DNA from: an uncultured Acidobacteriota bacterium
GTDB taxonomy: Bacteria > Acidobacteriota > Terriglobia > Bryobacterales > Bryobacteraceae
DNA: 39,481 nucleotides
Direction: 5' to 3'
NCBI GenBank assembly: GCA_902825945.1
Contig: CADECY010000021.1
Span: 32,187-71,667, forward strand
Made by a program: the position numbers and the translations under genes. How positions within the stretch are numbered: the stretch's first letter is position 1; the number at the start of each line of letters is the position of its first letter. Under the pieces are notes generated by a model. That model searched no databases. It was not told where the DNA came from and saw only the letters and a list, made by a program, of their open reading frames with translations. Positions 18,401-26,654 of the stretch are shown here, one piece after another.

Positions 18401-21400
18401 GACCGACGCAGTCACCGTGTGGGTGCCCGGTGTCAGATTCGCAGCGGCCTGCACCGATGCAACGCCCTTCGCGTCCGTGCTGGCCACGTTTCCGCCCGGG
18501 AAGGTTGCCGAAGCGCCGCTACGCGCGGCGGTGAAGGTGATCAGGGCGCCCGGAACCGGATTGCTGCCCGCATCCGTCACCGTCACCTGCAGCGGATTGG
18601 CGAACGCCGCCCCGACGCCGGTGCTCTGGCCGTTCCCACCCGTGGTGCTCATCAACGCCGGCGGACCCGCGATGACCTCAAACGTCTTGCTGTTGCTCGA
18701 AGGTTGGAAGATCTGCGTGCCCTGATAGTCCGCCGTCGCCGTCAACGCTCCCAAAGTCAATCCAGCCGGAATCTGGTAAGAAGCGGTCGCGCCAACCGCT
18801 GCCGTGACGGGCGTTCCGATGACGGTGGTGCCGCGCCGGACGGTGTAGAGGATCGATCCGGATGGAGAGCCGTTGCCCGATGTCACGGTTGCGGAGAACG
18901 CGATCGTCTGTGCCTGCGTATTGAACGGCACCGGGGCCGGCTGCGCCAGAACCGTTGTCGTGGAAACAGACGATTGAATGAAGTTAGCCGTGACCGCGCG
19001 AGGCGCCGACATCGTGATGTTCTGCGGCTGGGTGGTCCCGGTGAGATCGCCCGAGAAGCGATCGAAGGTGTAACTCGGTGCCACCGTGGCGCCAACCGAA
19101 ACGATGGTCCCGCCGTCGTAGAAGCCATCCACCGATCCGGGTGTGGCGGAAGCGGTTCCACCGTTCGCCGGGCTCGCCGCCAGCGTCAACAGGTACTGCG
19201 TCACGAAGTTCGCCGTGTAGGTTGCGGAGGTGGCCGGCGCGGTGACCGTGTGCGAGATGGCGCCGCCATCGCTCCAGTTGATCCAAATTTGACGCTGTGT
19301 CGGGCCGGGAGTGGGGTTGGCGGTTGCGACCGTGTGGATCGATCCCGGCACCCAGTTGAAAGCCTGGGCCGTGGTGTAGTTGATTCCGTCGACGGTGAAC
19401 GGGATGCCCACCGGGTTGGTCTGCACGGTCACTGCCGTCGCCGAGTTGGTCAGAGAGAATGTCGCGGGCGTGCCGGCGCCTGTCACCGACGCATTGACCA
19501 GATAGTTGCCGGTCAGCGTGTTTGCCTGCGCGGACACCTGCGCCACGCCGTTCGCATCCGTCGTGGCCGTGTTTCCAGACGGGAATGTGGCCGAAGCGCC
19601 GGTCGAGGGCGCGGTGAACGTGACGAGGACTCCCGGTACCGGATTCGAGACCGAGTCGCGCACGGTTACCTGTAGCGAATTGGCGAAGTTGGCGCCGATG
19701 GCCGCCGTTTGCGGCGTCCCGCCGGTGGCGGTCACGCTCGCGGGTGTTCCCGGATTGTTGGTGAGAGGAAAGCCGGCCGGGCCGGTGACTCCGGCCACCG
19801 TCGCATTCACCGTGTACGATCCGGCGGTGGCATTCGCCTGAATCGCGACGGCCGCGTTGCCGCTGGCATCGGTGGTGGCTGTGTTGCCATTTGAAAATGA
19901 GATCGAGGCGCCGGCTCCTGGCGCGGTGAAGGTCACGAGAATTCCGGGGACGGGGTTCGACCCCGCGTCGCGAACCGTCGCCTGCAATGGATTCGCAAAG
20001 GCCGCGTTCACCACGGCCGACTGATTGGCGCCGCCAGTCGAGTTGACGGAGACCGGTGGGCCGGCAACGATGTTGAACGTCTTGGTGGCATCGCTCGAGG
20101 CGAGGAGTCCTGGGCCCGGAACGTAATCGGCAACGACGGTCACCGGTCCGAGGGGGAGGGACGCCGGAATCGTATAGGCGGTCTGCGCAGTTCCGTTGGC
20201 GCCGATCAGAACACCGTTGACCGGTGTGCCGATCGTGGTGACGCCGCGCTGCAACCGGAAGTTGACCGACCCGATACCGGCTCCCACCGGGTTCGGGCCA
20301 ACCGTCACCCGCGCCGAGAGGTTCACACCCTGCGCGCTCAGGCTGAACGGTGTGTTTCCGGGAGGCGTCGCAACGGTGGTAGTCGCGGAGGCGGAAGCCG
20401 TCCCCAGGATCACTGTGATATTGGTGCTCGAGGCGTACGATACGATCAGGTCCGAACGGCTGTCGCCATTGAGGTCGGACACCGCGATTCTTGCCGGCTG
20501 CGCTCCCACCGCGATGGTATTGGGTGCCTGGAAGGTGCCGTCTCCATTTCCGAGCGCGATCGTGATGGTATTCGTTCCGCCATTGGTGATCGCCAGGTCC
20601 TGACGGCCGTCTCCGTTGAAGTCTCCGGCCACGCCCGAAAGTGGCCCCGCTCCCGTGGGCACGTTGACCGGCAAGCCCAAGGTGCCGTCGCCGGCGCCCA
20701 ATTGGACCGCCACCTGATTGCCGCCCAGTTCGCCCGCTACCGCATCCTGATTGCCGTCACCGTTGAAGTCCGCCGCGGCTGCGAATCGCTGCGTGAACAC
20801 GCCGGTAGTTGGGGGCTGTGTCGCGACGAAATGGAAATCGCCGAATCCCCTCGCCACGATTTGAGTGGGTGAGTCCGACATCGCCACCAGCATGTCCGGC
20901 AATCCGTCGTTGTTGAAGTCGGAAGGCTTCGTGTCGGCGGTGAACTGCAGCGGCCATGTGAAGTAGACACCGCCGCGTCCGTCGGGGAACATCACGTTGG
21001 AACCGGTGTGATAAAGGATATCCGGAGCCCCGTCCATGTTGAGGTCGGAGTTGTCCAGCAACAGGAATCCATCGTTTCCGAATAGCAGGGACGGTGTGCC
21101 GAAAGTGCCGTTGCCGTTGCCAAGCACGACGAACAGTTCGACGAAGTCCGCATACACGATATCCAGATTGCCGTCGCGGTTGTAGTCGACGGCCGTGACT
21201 CCGGCGGGCGCGGCCGCAGTGGGAATGGCCGTGCCGGGCAGAATGAACCCGCCCGTGCCATTGCCCCTGAGCATCACCAGCCCTGGGGCCGCGCTCGTGG
21301 TGACCAGATCCACTCTTCCGTCGCCGTCGTAGTCGCCGAGCGCGAAGGACGGGCCCGCGATCGAAGGCAGCGTGATGTTCGCCGGTGCTCCGAACCCCGG

Positions 21401-24103
21401 CGCCGCGAGCGCACTGACGGTGTAATTGGACGCGTTCGATCGCGCGATCGCATGTGTCGCGGAGCCGCCGTATACCGCGCGCAACCTCCGGTTGCCGGCC
21501 GCGATCATGATCGTGGTGAGCGTGGCCGTTCCTCCGCCCGTTACCGTTGCCGTTCCGAGCGGCCGGGCATCGTCATAAAATGTCACCCGCCCTGTTGCGC
21601 TCCCCGGTGTCACTGTGGCCACGATGGTCACTGGGGAGCCGAGGTTCGCGCTTACGGGCGAGGTCGTCGTGATGCTCACCGAAGACGGCACTCGGCCCAC
21701 CAGGACATCGATGCATCTCGAGATCAGACTGTTCACGATCAAGTCGGACCTTCCGTCGCGGTCAACGTCCGCGCTGGCGACACCGATCGAGCCATCGCTT
21801 ACCGGGAACGGACCAGCCGGCAACGGCGTCAACCCGCCGAGAGCGTCCGACGTGAGAGTGGTGACCCGTCGCCCGCCTTGATTGGCCACCGCGACATCGG
21901 GCCGGCCATCGGCATTGAAGTCGCCGATCGCAAGGGCCGTCGGGGTGTTGCCGGCCGGGAAAGCGGTTCCGGGCAGTGCGAATCCTCCGCCTACATTGCC
22001 TCGTATCACTCGGACGGTGTTGTCGGCTGGATGGGCGATCAACAGATCCAGAGTCCCATCGAGGTTGATGTCGAATGTCGCGAGGGCGGAAGGTACATTG
22101 GTCGTCGGGAGAGCCCCGCCGGGAGGAGAGAAAGTGCCGCCGGGACTTCCGGAGAGAATCTGGAGTGTGCTCGATCCCTGATTGACAACCGCCAGATCGA
22201 GGCCAGGCGATGCATCGAAGAAGCCCGTCACGATTCCGGAAGGCTGGTTGCCCACCGCTACGGTGCCACCGGCGACGAATCCGCCGCCCCCGGACCCTCG
22301 GGCGATCGACACGTTGTTCGATCCCGAATTGGTCACAGCGAAATCGGCGATGCCGTCGCTGTTGAAGTCGCCCACCGCGATCGCAGTGGGCGTGGTTCCG
22401 GTTGAGAAGGGAGTCCCAGCGGGTGCGAAGTTGAACGCACCGTCGCCGATCAGGATGTTGACCGCGTTGGCGGTCCTGTCGACATAGGCGAAGTCCTGGA
22501 TTCCGTCGTTGTTGAAGTCGGACACCGCGAGCGCCGAGGGCAGGATGCCCACCGTCAGAAAGCTCACGTTGCTGAACTTGCCCGTGCCGTCGCCCTGATA
22601 AACGGCAACACTTCCGCCATCGTCCGCTACTACCAGGTCCGGCCGCCCATCGCCGTTGAAGTCGCCGGGCGCGGTCGCCGCCACGTTTCCGAACAGCACG
22701 ATCGGACTCGACAATGCCGGATGGAACGAGCCGCCGGCAACCGGAACTACGTTCACGTTCGCCGAACCCGTGCTCGGATCGTAGGTGGGGTCGCCGTTGT
22801 ACCGGGCTCGCAGCGTGCGGGTTCCCGGTGTGAGGAACGTCACCGGGAGCGTCGCGATGCCGCCGGCCAGAGTTCCCGATCCGAGCACGGATTCGCCGTC
22901 GTAGAAGGTCACATTCCCGGTGGCGAGCGCTGGATTCACAGTTGCGCGCAGAGTGGGCTGCGTTCCATAAGTGATGGGCGATGCGGGAAGAGTGGTGAGC
23001 GTCAGCGTTGTGCCGAGTCCAGACAGCGGCCCCAACTGGGCGCCCGGGTTGACGGGCGCCTTCGACACTGCCAAGTGAATGCGCCCATCTCCGCTTGTGG
23101 TCACCGCGGTCAAGTGCTCGGCTCCGGTCGTGCCAGAATAGCTCGCGCTTCGCAGCCGTCCTTCCTTGCCGATCACGGCAAGGAAGCCGTCCTCCGACCC
23201 GTTCCAAAGGCCCGCGCGCGGAAAATCAGGAGACTGTGTCCGCCCCACAGTGAGCAGGTCGCCGTGTGCATCCAACGCGACCGCCATTGCCGCGTCATCG
23301 CCGCGGCCGCCGATGTAGGTGGACCACTCGATCTCCGGCTCCCCATCGAAACGAATCTTGGCCGCGAACGCATCGCGCGTTCCGTTGAACCCCTCTTGCC
23401 ACGCATTCCGGACGGGAAAATCGCCGGAGTCGGTCGAACCCACCGCGTAGATCGCGCCGCCCGGGGGATCGGCGGCAATCGCCCGGACTTCATCGTTGCC
23501 ACCCGTGCCACCCAGAACAAGAATCGACTCCCATGTTTCGCCATTCGCGGCCAGCCGGGCGACATAACCGTCGGTTCCCTGCGAGCCTGTCTCGACGCCC
23601 GCCCTCTTGGCGCCTCCCGCGAAGACTCTGCCCGCGCGATCGATGGCGAGAGCGTTCACCGGACCCGGTACGGCCCGGGTCCATTCGCCGAGCTTGACGA
23701 TCTCTTCGTCTCCCGCCGCGTAGACCGCGCCATCCGGAGCGGCGGCAATCGCGCGCATGGGACGCGAGTACAACTGCTTCGAACGCACCGAGCCTTGTGG
23801 TGACAACTCGGCCGTGAAGCCTGCCGGGCGGCCATTCGCCGTCACCTCGCCCGCGGCGTGAATCGTGCCATCGAACGCGACGGCAAGCGACAGCACGCGG
23901 TCCGATGGATTGGTGCCGAGATAGACCCGGAACCGTTCGGTGCGGCCGGCCGGGTTCGCCTGTGCGACCCAGGCGCGGCCTGTGCCGCCCGATACAATTT
24001 GCCCGGATTGCGTGGTGGTCAACGCCAACGCTTCACGATCCGGGGATAGCTGACAAAAGCCTACCGCTGACGAGAGGAATACAGCAAGTAGCTTTGAGTT
24101 CAA
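15455..24103 (-). CDS. Giant secreted multidomain protein with FG-GAP, Ig-like and Solibacter C-terminal domains
   Basis: This is a 2882-residue exported protein. Order (approximate residues): signal peptide MNSKLLAVFLSSAVGFCQ; a beta-propeller-like region with repeated VYAVGSTDSGDFP-type units (20-350); Ig-like domain of the FYDGESVLGSG type (362-458); FG-GAP/VCBS block with repeated DFNGDGRPDL motifs (458-801); a second such Ig (801-895); second FG-GAP block (903-1234); a third Ig (to 1350); Big_1-like and InlB-like modules, one set duplicated (1350-2068); a Gly/Pro linker with eight prolines (about 2070-2090); putative-Ig, BACON-like and further Ig-like segments (2095-2650); and a terminal domain matching the Solibacter C-terminal family TIGR03437 (about 2655-2882). 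The start is TTG with AGGAGA five bases upstream. GATAAT at 24132-24137 (minus) is a possible -10. FG-GAP blocks suggest calcium-bound propellers. I infer an adhesin or matrix protein; no enzyme motif is visible. Confidence 0.92.
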   Translation of the reverse strand: MNSKLLAVFLSSAVGFCQLSPDREALALTTTQSGQIVSGGTGRAWVAQANPAGRTERFRVYLGTNPSDRVLSLAVAFDGTIHAAGEVTANGRPAGFTAELSPQGSVRSKQLYSRPMRAIAAAPDGAVYAAGDEEIVKLGEWTRAVPGPVNALAIDRAGRVFAGGAKRAGVETGSQGTDGYVARLAANGETWESILVLGGTGGNDEVRAIAADPPGGAIYAVGSTDSGDFPVRNAWQEGFNGTRDAFAAKIRFDGEPEIEWSTYIGGRGDDAAMAVALDAHGDLLTVGRTQSPDFPRAGLWNGSEDGFLAVIGKEGRLRSASYSGTTGAEHLTAVTTSGDGRIHLAVSKAPVNPGAQLGPLSGLGTTLTLTTLPASPITYGTQPTLRATVNPALATGNVTFYDGESVLGSGTLAGGIATLPVTFLTPGTRTLRARYNGDPTYDPSTGSANVNVVPVAGGSFHPALSSPIVLFGNVAATAPGDFNGDGRPDLVVADDGGSVAVYQGDGTGKFSNVSFLTVGILPSALAVSDFNNDGIQDFAYVDRTANAVNILIGDGAFNFAPAGTPFSTGTTPTAIAVGDFNSDGIADFAVTNSGSNNVSIARGSGGGGFVAGGTVAVGNQPSGIVTGFFDASPGLDLAVVNQGSSTLQILSGSPGGTFSPPGGALPTTNVPSALATFDINLDGTLDLLIAHPADNTVRVIRGNVGGGFALPGTAFPAGNTPTALAIGDFNADGRPDVAVANQGGRRVTTLTSDALGGLTPLPAGPFPVSDGSIGVASADVDRDGRSDLIVNSLISRCIDVLVGRVPSSVSITTTSPVSANLGSPVTIVATVTPGSATGRVTFYDDARPLGTATVTGGGTATLTTIMIAAGNRRLRAVYGGSATHAIARSNASNYTVSALAAPGFGAPANITLPSIAGPSFALGDYDGDGRVDLVTTSAAPGLVMLRGNGTGGFILPGTAIPTAAAPAGVTAVDYNRDGNLDIVYADFVELFVVLGNGNGTFGTPSLLFGNDGFLLLDNSDLNMDGAPDILYHTGSNVMFPDGRGGVYFTWPLQFTADTKPSDFNNDGLPDMLVAMSDSPTQIVARGFGDFHFVATQPPTTGVFTQRFAAAADFNGDGNQDAVAGELGGNQVAVQLGAGDGTLGLPVNVPTGAGPLSGVAGDFNGDGRQDLAITNGGTNTITIALGNGDGTFQAPNTIAVGAQPARIAVSDLNGDSRSDLIVSYASSTNITVILGTASASATTTVATPPGNTPFSLSAQGVNLSARVTVGPNPVGAGIGSVNFRLQRGVTTIGTPVNGVLIGANGTAQTAYTIPASLPLGPVTVVADYVPGPGLLASSDATKTFNIVAGPPVSVNSTGGANQSAVVNAAFANPLQATVRDAGSNPVPGILVTFTAPGAGASISFSNGNTATTDASGNAAVAIQANATAGSYTVNATVAGVTGPAGFPLTNNPGTPASVTATGGTPQTAAIGANFANSLQVTVRDSVSNPVPGVLVTFTAPSTGASATFPSGNTATTDANGVAQVSAQANTLTGNYLVNASVTGAGTPATFSLTNSATAVTVQTNPVGIPFTVDGINYTTAQAFNWVPGSIHTVATANPTPGPTQRQIWINWSDGGAISHTVTAPATSATYTANFVTQYLLTLAASPANGGTASATPGSVDGFYDGGTIVSVGATVAPSYTFDRFSGDLTGTTQPQNITMSAPRAVTANFIQSSVSTTTVLAQPAPVPFNTQAQTIAFSATVTSGNGSPSGSILYTVRRGTTVIGTPVTAAVGATASYQIPAGLTLGALTATADYQGTQIFQPSSNSKTFEVIAGPPALMSTTGGNGQSTGVGAAFANPLQVTVTDAGSNPVPGALITFTAARSGASATFPGGNVASTDAKGVASVQAAANLTPGTHTVTASVNSIFANFSLTNTGPRFVINTSPAGLPFTVDGTTYSQAQTFNWTPGSQHTISTANPAAGASQRTVFVSWSNGGPISQTITVPSASATYTANFRTQFLLSLGLSPSNGGIISASPSSSDGFYNAGAAVDVTANPIGGWIFNGFTGDANTTSNPVSITMTAPRTITANFSRQSSGGTGGGGTQPPPPPPPPASSQSNLGTVPDNPPSAQVGVPFDYNVCPDIAGAPPLPNLSFVYTPPPNLPAGVSISPSGRLTGTPENPGTYNFDVPGRWVFSSNQTTTVYTFTCRVTMVVAGQPGSLSVDSGGASFSFSEESADSALRVFRATNRGSRPISYSVSASAESGSWLSASGGGTIGPFSSSTFTVRASPSGLGAGVYRGTILVSGSDGSTQRINVGAVMAISAADQNMILSQSGMTFVMEEGSTASVVQNFQILKTATAPLPFTLTPSTLSGGEWLRTLVTGGTVTGGTPANAGVTVSTTGLEPGTYHGQIEVRSSAAANSPQFVGVVLRITPATENPPPVVTPHGLLFVDGRAESAAAQYIAVTNTSKKSLSFSVGVSFDGSSASNWFTTSAPVTTMAPGQTVFVAVTRDGGVRLPPGASRASVTLRFATGYVRRVDVVAVVPPQAVASSKSSGERAATGCTPAKLIPVFVTLGTGFNATAAWPSALEVAVVDDCGDPFGIGTTSVSFSNGDPPLAMIHVGQGRWSGTWQPRSGAQNVVLTATSQSGTTATLQGTAQIGGAAASNTSTPTVRNAGVVSAASLASSPVAPGGYITVLGSALATGLTASPGSPYATDLAGTQVLLGGRRLPLEYASDGRINAIVPNEVPPNITQQLVVRRGTAYSMPEAVVIAAVQPAVFTRNQLGTGEASVTVARDGAEIPVDAVNPAAAGDVISIYCAGLGAVSPAVPAGAKTPDEPRSALVKPATVNIGGSAAEVRFAGLAPGLTGVYVIQAVVPADLTAGSAIPLTVATDGTTSALVTIAIR
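17900..18672 (-). repeat. Internal module duplication, copy 2
   Basis: About 258 residues run from STTGGNGQSTGVGAAFANPL to the RTITANFSR segment: a Big_1-like Ig followed by a PFTVDGTTYSQAQTFNW unit and an InlB-like LGLSPSNGGIISASPSSSDG unit. It parallels copy 1 module for module. Boundaries are judged by eye from protein similarity. Confidence 0.7.
18976..19758 (-). repeat. Internal module duplication, copy 1
   Basis: About 261 residues run from TPASVTATGGTPQTAAIGAN to RAVTANFIQ, with the same module order as copy 2 (Big_1-like, PFTVDGINYTTAQAFNW, LAASPANGGTASATPGSVDG). An extra Big_1-like unit precedes it (about 19770-20063), and a different Ig unit separates the two copies. Confidence 0.7.
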
Positions 24104-24108
24104 ATCGT

Positions 24109-24114
24109 TCTCCT
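24109..24114 (-). promoter_or_regulatory. Ribosome binding site deciding a TTG start
   Basis: AGGAGA lies five bases before the TTG at 24101-24103 and fixes the start of the giant protein, which has no ATG in the signal peptide. Confidence 0.75.
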
Positions 24115-24144
24115 AGACAAGCTCTATCAATATTATCCCGGATT

Positions 24145-24168
24145 GCAGGGAAAGCCGCAGGGAAAGCC
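24145..24168. repeat. Perfect 12-base tandem duplication
   Basis: GCAGGGAAAGCC occurs twice head to tail (24145-24156 and 24157-24168) in the 68-base gap between the response-regulator stop and the giant-protein start, just upstream of the candidate -10 of the latter. It could be a regulator-binding direct repeat or a slippage duplication. Confidence 0.8.
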
Positions 24169-24171
24169 GGT

Positions 24172-24747
24172 TCAGTGGCCCAGCGCGACCAGAACTCGTT
24201 CGGTGATCTCGTCGATCATTTTCGGCAGCGCGGCATCGAGCGCCAGAGTGATCGCCGCTCGCACCCGTTCCGGATCGGTTTGAAGACGCGCGCGCTCCTC
24301 GGCCACCGCGGCGGCGACGGCCTGCTCCACCGCCGACTGCTGCGCCTCCATCTGTTCTCCAAACAATCCGCGCGCGAACTGCGATTCCTCGACCATTGAC
24401 TTGATGGTCGCTACCACCACCGATGCCTCGAACGGTTTTCGCAGGACGCCATCGGCCCCCGCCCGCTCGGCCTCGGCCTGATCGAATGGTTCGAGGATTC
24501 CGGCGGTGAGCACCACACGGATGTGCTTGAGCGAGGGCTGGCTCTTGACGTGGCGGCAGAGATCGAAGCCGCTGCGCGTGGGCAGATAGGCGTCGGCGAG
24601 GATCACGTCGGGCGCCACGTCGGGCAGGCGCACGAACGCCGTCTCGCCGTCGGTTACGGAAACGACCTCGAAGCCTTCCTCGCGGAGGATGCGCTCGCCC
24701 ATGCGCTGGGCATGAGGCGAGTCATCCGCCAGAAGGATCCGGCTCAT
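24172..24747 (-). CDS. Stand-alone response regulator with helical C-terminal extension
   Basis: The receiver domain fills residues 1-120: acidic pair Asp8/Asp9 in LLADDSPHAQR, phospho-acceptor Asp52 in ILADAYLPTRSG, Thr81 in VVLTAG and Lys104 in LRKPFE are all in place. The remaining 70 residues are helical and charged (FGEQMEAQQSAVEQAVAAAV, then DPERVRAAITLALDAALPKM) and do not look like a DNA-binding, GGDEF or PilZ output. Output may therefore be protein-protein interaction, as in Frizzy/PilG/CheY-like regulators. The start overlaps the bamD stop by four bases (ATGA), so it is the last gene of the rsmB-rpe-bamD run. No cognate kinase is adjacent; the hybrid kinase at 4608 is 17 kb away. 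Confidence 0.9.
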   Translation of the reverse strand: MSRILLADDSPHAQRMGERILREEGFEVVSVTDGETAFVRLPDVAPDVILADAYLPTRSGFDLCRHVKSQPSLKHIRVVLTAGILEPFDQAEAERAGADGVLRKPFEASVVVATIKSMVEESQFARGLFGEQMEAQQSAVEQAVAAAVAEERARLQTDPERVRAAITLALDAALPKMIDEITERVLVALGH

Positions 24748-25931
24748 TTCTTCTTTTTCTTTTGCTGCTTCTTGTCTTCCTTGGCGGGCTGAGAGGGAGC
24801 GGCCTGCTGGGTTCCAGCCGCCGCGGGCTGGCCGGGCTTCTGCTGGTTCAGGCGCGCGTCATCCTTCTTGTCGAGGTCGCTGTTGGCGCCCGTCGTCGAA
24901 AGAGTCACATCCGTCGTCGTGGCCGCACTGTTCGCGGCCGCCGCCGCGGCGATCGCTTCCGCTGTCGGCACACTCACCGGGATCGATGGCCGGATCCCAG
25001 TCAGCGCCGGGTTTCCGCTCTTGGCCGCTGTGTGCATGTCCGGGCCCTTCTTGAAGATGCTGGTGAATCCATGCGTCATGCCAGGCTTGACGAAATTCTC
25101 CTGCTCATACTTCATGCGCGCCACCGCCACCGGATCAGCTTCCGGGATTTCGCGCTCCAGTGTCTTGAGGCGCTCCTTGGCCCTGTCGGCGTACTCGCTC
25201 AGCGGATAGTCGCGCACGATGCGCTGAAAGGCGGTCACGGCCTGATCCTTGAAGCGGTCACCCAGCTTCCCGTACGACTCACCCGTAAACCACAGAGCGC
25301 CATCCGCACTGCTATAGAGCGGGTAGGTGTTGACGAGATTCTCGAGCCGGTTGGCGGCCGATGGGAACGACCCCTTCTTGAAGTAGAACTCACCCACCCG
25401 GTACTCGCCCTCGGCGATCACTTCCTGAATGTTGCGCAACATCTGCTGCACGCGCGGCGCGAACTTCGAGTTCGGGAACTGCTGCAAGAGGTTGCGGCAT
25501 TCGTCCTCGGCGCGCAACGCGTGATTGTTGTCGCGATCGGGCTTTTCCATCTGCCGCAAGTGGATGCCGCAGACCTTCTCCTGCGCTTCCGCCGATTCCT
25601 CGAGCGTCGGGTAGAACAGGATGAAGTCCTTGAATTCGGCTTCGGCCTGCGCCAGCGCGTGCGACCCGCCCTCGCGCATCCAGCTATCGGCGATGGCGAG
25701 TTTCGCCTTCGCCATGAACTCGCTGGTGTCGTAGGTGTTCATCAGCGTGTTGAGCGTCAGGCGCGCCACTTCGTAGCGGCCCTTCTCGATGTCCTTGATG
25801 GCCTTGTCGAAGAGCACCTTGTCCGGCTGTTCGGTGTCTTTGCTGATCGGGTTCTCGTACTTCTTGCGGCGGAAACCACAACCGCTGATCACGATTGCGA
25901 CCAGCACCAGAATGAGCAAGTTTCGCTTCAT
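24744..25931 (-). CDS. bamD: Outer-membrane assembly lipoprotein BamD with C-terminal extension
   Basis: BamD is the lipoprotein of the BAM complex that helps insert beta-barrel proteins into the outer membrane. The start at 25931 (MKRNLLILVLVAIVISGCGF) is supported by GAGGAAG about five bases upstream and gives a lipobox with the acylated Cys at residue 18; a longer in-frame start at 25967 would overlap rpe. The body has TPR-like helices, including DKAIKDIEKGRYEVARLTLN, YPTLEESAEAQ, LQQFPNSKFAPRVQQML, the GEFYFKKGSFPSAANRLENL unit and a final YPLSEYADRAKERLKTLE. After about residue 275 the sequence becomes low-complexity Ala/Thr/Gln, ending KKQQKKKKK, about 120 residues beyond ordinary BamD. 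It lies 32 bases after rpe and overlaps the regulator gene. Confidence 0.88.
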   Translation of the reverse strand: MKRNLLILVLVAIVISGCGFRRKKYENPISKDTEQPDKVLFDKAIKDIEKGRYEVARLTLNTLMNTYDTSEFMAKAKLAIADSWMREGGSHALAQAEAEFKDFILFYPTLEESAEAQEKVCGIHLRQMEKPDRDNNHALRAEDECRNLLQQFPNSKFAPRVQQMLRNIQEVIAEGEYRVGEFYFKKGSFPSAANRLENLVNTYPLYSSADGALWFTGESYGKLGDRFKDQAVTAFQRIVRDYPLSEYADRAKERLKTLEREIPEADPVAVARMKYEQENFVKPGMTHGFTSIFKKGPDMHTAAKSGNPALTGIRPSIPVSVPTAEAIAAAAAANSAATTTDVTLSTTGANSDLDKKDDARLNQQKPGQPAAAGTQQAAPSQPAKEDKKQQKKKKK

Positions 25932-25963
25932 GTTTCTTCCTCGAGTCGAACTCTCTCCGCGCT

Positions 25964-26638
25964 TCAAACCTTCACCGCCACCGCGTCTCGCGCCACGGCC
26001 GTTAGCTCTTGAGCCGCGGCTCCGGGATCATGCGCACCGAACACGCTCGATCCGGCCACCAGCCAGTCGCAGCCCGCTCGCGCGGCATCGGCCACGTTCG
26101 CCGCAGTGATCCCGCCGTCGATCTCGATGCGGAAGCCGAGTGCTTGCCGCGACCGGATACGGTCGAGTGCTTCGACTTTCCGCAGAGTACGCGGGATGAA
26201 TTTCTGTCCCCCGAATCCCGGGTTCACGCTCATCACGAGCACGAAGTCCACCACCTCGATCACATCTTCCAGCGCTGAAACCGGAGTCGCCGGATTGATC
26301 ACCACTCCCGCCAGCCGGCCTTCGCCTTGGATCACGCGTAACGTGCGGTCGAGATGCCGACAAGTCTCCTGATGCACCGAGATCGAATCGGCGCCCGCGC
26401 GGACGAAATCGTGGATGTAGCGGTCCGGGTCTTCGATCATCAAATGCACGTCGAGATGGAGATTGGTGATCGCGTCGATCGACGCGATGACGGGTGGCCC
26501 GAAGCTGATGTTCGGCACGAAATGGCCGTCCATCACGTCGAGATGCAGCATGGAGACACCACTGGTTTCCACTTGCCGGATCTGCTCGCCGAGGCGGGCG
26601 AAATCCGCTGCCAGAACGGAGGGTAGGATTTCCACCAT
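25964..26638 (-). CDS. rpe: Ribulose-phosphate 3-epimerase
   Basis: The enzyme interconverts ribulose 5-phosphate and xylulose 5-phosphate in the pentose phosphate pathway. The 224-residue TIM barrel is full length, with ILPSVLAADFARLG, metal/catalytic residues His32, Asp34 in LHLDVMDGHFVPNISFGP, His65 in LDVHLMIEDP, the flexible loop MSVNPGFGGQKFIP, the second catalytic Asp in RIEIDGGIT, and the phosphate site VAGSSVFG. ATG start. It begins 16 bases after the rsmB stop and precedes bamD on the same strand, so the three are probably one transcript. Confidence 0.97.
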   Translation of the reverse strand: MVEILPSVLAADFARLGEQIRQVETSGVSMLHLDVMDGHFVPNISFGPPVIASIDAITNLHLDVHLMIEDPDRYIHDFVRAGADSISVHQETCRHLDRTLRVIQGEGRLAGVVINPATPVSALEDVIEVVDFVLVMSVNPGFGGQKFIPRTLRKVEALDRIRSRQALGFRIEIDGGITAANVADAARAGCDWLVAGSSVFGAHDPGAAAQELTAVARDAVAVKV

Positions 26639-26654
26639 GCGGGATTTTTCGGGA

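Noticed and set aside
18119..19675. A 518-codon plus-strand frame, and similar ones at 20196-23803
   Set aside because: These are antisense to the giant protein, which has signal peptide, ribosome binding site and recognisable domains. The antisense products are Arg/Gly-rich with no domain.
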